A DNA stretch of 10,813 nucleotides, taken from contig NAOQ01000078.1 in assembly GCA_002751075.1 (NCBI GenBank), forward strand, positions 180,222 through 191,034, written 5' to 3'. The position numbers were made by a program, and so were the translations under genes. Of this stretch, positions 7,796 through 10,813 are shown one piece after another; position 1 is the first letter of the stretch; every line of letters starts with the position of its first letter. Source of the stretch: Ichthyophonus hoferi (Eukaryota > Opisthokonta > Ichthyosporea > Ichthyophonida > Ichthyophonidae). The notes under the pieces were generated by a model. That model was not told where the DNA came from, made no database searches, and saw nothing but the letters and a program-made list of their open reading frames with translations.

Positions 7796-8363
7796 TTAGA
7801 ACCTATGGAAAGAATATGGTGGCGGGTAGGCCCCACCATGACAGACCTCACCTTGATTGCCTTCCATTGGGCTATAGCCACTGATCTTTGAGCTATCAAT
7901 CGAGTCTTCATAAGAATCATACGCCACATCACGATTGTCCTGCAGAGGGTCATATCCTTCATCTTCATCCATGGTAGGCGGGTAGAGAGTATAAGGAGGA
8001 AGAGAGAGAGATGGAGTGATCGGTAGAGGTGGCATCGTAGACTGGGGAAGGGGGGGAGGGCCTTGAGGCATAGGCATATAGTCTATATGTTGTGATTGAG
8101 GTGTAAGGGGGAAATTACAGGGCTCTGGCATACTATGGGATGAATAAGGTAGTGATGCATTAGACGATAATTGTGCATTTCCCTTTGGATAAGGTAGTGA
8201 ATCATAAGATGATAATTGTGCATTTCTCTTTGGATAAGGTAGTGATGCATTATATGACGATTGTACATCTCCCTCTGGATAAGGTACGACTGGACCATCA
8301 ATTGCAGGCATGGCAGGTGTGGGAACATCAGTTGGTGCCCTGGTTTCTTCCTTTATTCTCTTC
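7796..8363 (-). CDS. terminal exon: Pro/Tyr-rich tail with YMPM, YSPM and PPPY motifs
   Basis: The minus frame is open for about 206 codons to TAA at 7798-7796. A strong acceptor (CCCTTTTAATGTGCAG ending at 8364) puts the exon start at 8363 in phase 2, giving 188 residues after a split codon. It begins with the basic KRIKEETR, then is Pro/Ser/Tyr-rich and probably disordered. Three 15-residue repeats of the form YP..NAQLSS..SLP follow. Then come IDYMPMPQ, PxxP runs (GPPPLPQ, MPPLPITP), an acidic tyrosine cluster (DEDEGYDPL, AYDSYEDS), GYSPM, and C-terminal YPPPYSF. YMPM and YSPM match the YxxM consensus bound by PI3-kinase p85 SH2 domains; PPPY matches WW-domain ligands. The likely role is a docking tail or adaptor. 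Upstream it may join 8904-8873 or the membrane-protein exons further right. The unspliced reading adds 18 N-terminal residues, mostly hydrophobic, and cannot be excluded. Confidence 0.7.
8144..8287 (-). repeat. 45-base tandem repeat inside the tail exon, three full units
   Basis: The plus-strand string ATAAGGTA begins at 8144, 8189, 8234 and again at 8279, exactly 45 bases apart. Three full units and a partial fourth edge are present. Each unit encodes 15 residues, so copy-number change keeps the frame. Units differ at several bases, so this is not a very recent expansion. Confidence 0.9.
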
Positions 8364-8460
8364 CTGCACATTAAAAGGGTGTATGGGTAAATAAAGTGTA
8401 CCAGAAAAACAAACACAAAACTATATTATAGTAAATGAGAAAAAAATATATCAAAAGAAA

Positions 8461-8474
8461 TATATATATATATA
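8461..8474. repeat. short (TA)7 tract
   Basis: A pure TA run lies in the proposed intron upstream of the tail exon. Confidence 0.9.
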
Positions 8475-8670
8475 ATAAAACAACGATAGAGCATAAACAA
8501 GAGATAAAGAACACAAGGGAAAGTTAAAGTATGCGAAAAAGAAATGAATTACAGAAATATATAGAAAAAGAGGGTCTACAAAGAATGATAAAATTAGGAT
8601 ATATATAATCCAGAGAATAATGGCGGATAATCTTGAAGAAAGGAGGAAAAAGGGAAATGTAAAACAAATT

Positions 8671-8692
8671 ATATATATATATATATATATAT
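8671..8692. repeat. (AT)11 microsatellite
   Basis: A pure AT run of 22 bases lies in the proposed intron upstream of the tail exon. Confidence 0.95.
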
Positions 8693-8872
8693 GTTGTGTG
8701 TGCATATACATGAGCTATATTTGATCCAGAAATAAGTGTAAGTTTGAGAAAATAATCCAGGATAATGTAATCAATATCCACTACAACACACATACATACA
8801 CCAAATATATCTATTAATTGTTGTATGGCAATTGAAACATATAAAACTAAAGTGGGTTGCATGGCAGCTCAC

Positions 8873-8904
8873 CAATCAACACAAGCTATGACACTCTTTG
8901 TCAT
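8873..8904 (-). CDS. possible first exon of the tail gene
   Basis: An ATG at 8904 is followed by ten codons and two bases, then a good donor (TTG/GTGAGC). The phase is exactly what the acceptor at 8363 needs, and the joined codon is TGG (Trp). This would give a 199-residue soluble protein starting MTKSVIACVDW and an intron of 509 bases. The exon is very short and no promoter is seen. The alternative is that the tail exon belongs to the membrane-protein gene upstream, through an exon near 8843-8800 that reads as another hydrophobic helix (LYVSIAIQQLIDIF). Confidence 0.3.
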
Positions 8905-9180
8905 TAAAACATAAATAAAACTTTAGTCTTTTACTATTCCTCTGTCCTCGTTACTTCTGATTCTTCCCCTGATTTCCCCTAATCTCTTTGTTCATATTGT
9001 TTATGTTGTTGGTGTTTAACTTATTATATAACATATAACACTATCCAAGCTAAGTATATTATATTATGCTACATTATATAATACTATAAGATGAGTTCTA
9101 AAGAAAAAAAGAAAAAAAAAGTATAGTGTGTGAACTTGATAAATTAAGACATACGGATATAAAAATTGCACGAATAGCAC

Positions 9181-9333
9181 CTACTGTTTAGTGTGCCTAG
9201 CAGCCATATAGCTACAAGTAATACAGATCAGAGACCACGCCAAAGGATGATGCGCCATGTGTTCTTTTAACCGATTGTTGCAATTAATAATTAATACAGG
9301 GTCCACTAGATTGAAGAAGGTCCTATTGAATAT
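9181..9333 (-). CDS. possible exon of the membrane-protein gene, 50 codons to a stop
   Basis: After a good acceptor (ATCCTCCTTCCCAG ending at 9334) the phase-0 frame stays open for 50 codons to TAG at 9183-9181. It is GC-richer than its flanks. It reads IFNRTFFNLVDPVL..., a polar stretch (NCNNRLKEHM), then a hydrophobic run (PLAWSLICITCSYMAA). Phase 0 agrees with the donor at 9979/9978 and with the donor of the candidate exon at 9772. Either this is the last exon, ending HTKQ, or splicing at the GTATTA donor (exon end 9225, phase 1) continues toward 8843 and the tail exon. The family is not recognised. Confidence 0.35.
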   Translation of the reverse strand: MFNRTFFNLVDPVLIINCNNRLKEHMAHHPLAWSLICITCSYMAARHTKQ

Positions 9334-9771
9334 CTGGGAAGGAGGATTGATATGAATAATAAATGGTAGGTTAGTCACTTACTTCAAAACTGTACTATCT
9401 TTTTCTTTTTCTTTTTAAGTTACAATCTTTTCCAAAATACATTAATGACTTTTGCAGGCCTAACATATCCTAAGCAGGTCATTAGATACAAGAATGATAT
9501 GCGGTCAATGTATAAATATCATGCACTTTCTCTCAAGCAGACAAAATTGAAAGTCTAGAAAGAATGTTTTATAGTTTTATATTTTATATGATGTACTATA
9601 AGCCATGGTATGAAGGGTAATACCCTATAAAAAACTTTATGCATAGAGAAAATTAGAATATAATATTATATATAAAATAATAACAATAATAATGCCTTAA
9701 AATTAATGATAGTTCCTGCCATTTAAGTACCACATTACACTATAAAATGGAGATGGCTAGTATTTTTAGAC
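9334..9771. other. AT-rich, probably intronic
   Basis: No further exon fits well here. Short open runs exist (for example minus around 9472-9431), but their phases do not join the flanking exons. Confidence 0.4.
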
Positions 9772-9837
9772 GGGAGAGGGGTTCATATAATTATATAAAA
9801 TTATTGAAAACAGGGCAAGGCCTACAGACCAAATAAC
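9772..9837 (-). CDS. possible 22-codon exon encoding a membrane helix
   Basis: After a pyrimidine-rich tract and GAGAG acceptor ending at 9838, the phase-0 frame reads VIWSVGLALFSIILYNYMN and ends at CCC before GTCTAA. Phase 0 at both ends fits the exon ending at 9979 and the one starting at 9333. The donor is poor, so this remains a suggestion. Confidence 0.25.
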
Positions 9838-9978
9838 CTCTCACATAGGCAGAAGAAGGACACATGTACAAAACGGGATATGTGAAATAACATTAAATTA
9901 AAGGACAAAGAGCAGGTAGGTAGGGAGTGTTATGTTATATTATATTACACCAGTAATGGGTAGGTAGGTAAAACTTAC

Positions 9979-10735
9979 CCGTAGAATCATGCCCACTTGT
10001 GATAGTAAAAGGATTATTAACATAAGGTTAAAGGCCATACTCTCAAGTGCAAACTGTAACATAGACATTTTTTTGAAGATATAGTGTGATACAAGGGTTA
10101 GAAGGGACCGTGCAACCCCGGTTACAATCAAGGTTACGATGGCGGAACCGATTAAAACAAATATGTTATCTGTCTTGTCAATAACAGCTTCAACTGTTTC
10201 ATGTGAACCAGCTTGTGCCAGTCTAAGGAGGGGTGTGTATAAGAGGATAAATGTATATAAGGCCATGTTGTGTAGAGAATATATTGTAGGTATTGGTATT
10301 ACGACGTATTACAATGAAATATAGAATTAACTCTAACCTTTTAGTAAAATAACGGAGTTTGGTGGGTTTTTGGGGTGATGAAACACCGTGTAGAATAAGA
10401 TAGAAGTCTAAAAAAGTAATTATCAGTGCTGAATAGGTGCATAAATAAAGTACTAACCGTATACTAAAGTAAATAAATAGAGAAGCTGTGTAGTTAATAC
10501 AACGAATATTTCTGATATATAATATACTAAAGATATACTAATGGTCTACATGTGCGTTTACTGTTGTGAAATATAATTCTAGTATAATATAGTATAATAT
10601 AAATACATAAATATTCTTGCATAATATATATCTACCTATAAATAGATAAATGAATAACCCTACTGGAATTGATTCCCAATTAGATAAGAATGTAAACATG
10701 TTTATTGGCTTATTTACTTTATGGCGGGAAGCCAT
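9979..10735 (-). CDS. multi-pass membrane protein, first three exons, unrecognised family
   Basis: Exon 1 is 10735-10636, exon 2 10407-10338, exon 3 10222-9979, giving 138 residues before the next junction. Phases agree throughout. Exon 1 ends one base into a codon (TTTATAG/GTAGAT) and exon 2 follows ACTTTTTTAG in that phase. Exon 2 ends AAAAG/GTTAGA in phase 2 and exon 3 follows CCCCTCCTTAG. Exon 3 ends CGG/GTAAGT in phase 0. Residues about 23-42 form a first membrane helix (VGLFIYLFIDFYLIL), interrupted exactly by intron 1. Helices follow at about 77-97 (IFVLIGSAIVTLIVTG) and 117-137 (NLMLIILLLSQVGMIL). The loops carry basic runs (QKPTKLRYFTKR, FKKMS). An ATG at 10266 opens a signal-peptide-like reading of exon 3, but that stretch looks like the intron's pyrimidine tract. 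Function is unknown. Confidence 0.5.
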
Positions 10736-10813
10736 CTAAATCAAGACATGAAAACTACCGGCAATAAAACAGAAGATTTAATATTTAATAGGTTGTTTAC
10801 ATGATTTAATAGG

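Noticed and set aside
8083-8328. 81-codon minus-strand ORF overlapping the tail exon
   Set aside because: It is a shadow frame. The repeat unit is 45 bases, a multiple of three, so a stop-free unit keeps the shadow open through every copy.
8173-8394. 73-codon plus-strand ORF across the 45-base repeats
   Set aside because: Same cause, on the opposite strand; the minus tail frame is longer and has coding-like motifs and an acceptor.
8451-8862. Hydrophobic minus-strand ORFs of 86 and 112 codons
   Set aside because: They run through AT microsatellites and low-complexity T-rich sequence of a proposed intron. Only the short part near 8843-8800 is kept as a weak exon idea.
10139-10324. Plus-strand 61-codon ORF
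   Set aside because: Antisense shadow of exon 3 of the membrane-protein gene, with no splice or domain support.
1-10813. CRISPR arrays, tRNA or rRNA genes, LTR elements, complete DNA transposons
   Set aside because: No spaced direct repeats, cloverleaf boxes, paired long terminal repeats, or terminal inverted repeats with a transposase frame were seen in either strand.

Overview
The window looks like nuclear DNA from an animal or a close relative. It is roughly two-thirds A+T by eye and has several (TA)n microsatellites. Most reading frames are broken by plausible short GT-AG introns (50 to about 510 bases). Nothing bacterial is visible: no operons, Shine-Dalgarno sites or uninterrupted gene series. 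I cannot name the species. All gene models were read by hand from splice sites and phase, so those with more than one exon are hypotheses.

Layout, left to right. (1) 306-1016, minus: a three-exon gene for a 100-residue protein ending in one membrane helix. (2) 1893-2146: a diverged 128-base tandem duplication. (3) 2222-2639, plus: a long open terminal exon whose product resembles, from memory, the C-terminal coiled-coil part of augmin subunit HAUS3; the rest of that protein is not seen nearby, so it may be a truncated copy. (4) 3100-3850: a GC-richer island with a hairpin, then a decayed fragment resembling the tail of a LINE reverse transcriptase. (5) 4262-4714, minus: a 150-residue protein with a cassette like the PP1-docking regions of Phactr and neurabin; a 47-codon ORF lies beyond its 3' end. 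(6) 4829-7795: about 3 kb with no convincing gene, holding a hairpin, a weak open frame and a scrap like the start of a fibronectin type III domain. (7) 7796-8363, minus: a long terminal exon for a proline- and tyrosine-rich tail with two YxxM motifs, a PPPY motif and an in-frame 45-base tandem repeat. (8) 9979-10735, minus: three exons, joined in consistent phase, of a multi-pass membrane protein, with possible further exons at 9837-9772 and 9333-9181.

The main open question is on the right. The membrane protein and the tyrosine-rich tail lie on the same strand in the right order. They could be one gene, a membrane receptor or scaffold with a signalling tail, or two neighbouring genes. Splice phase allows both readings. 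No genes here form an evident functional cluster. The link most worth testing is between the two signalling-type products: a PP1-docking protein and a tail with PI3-kinase-type and WW-type docking motifs.
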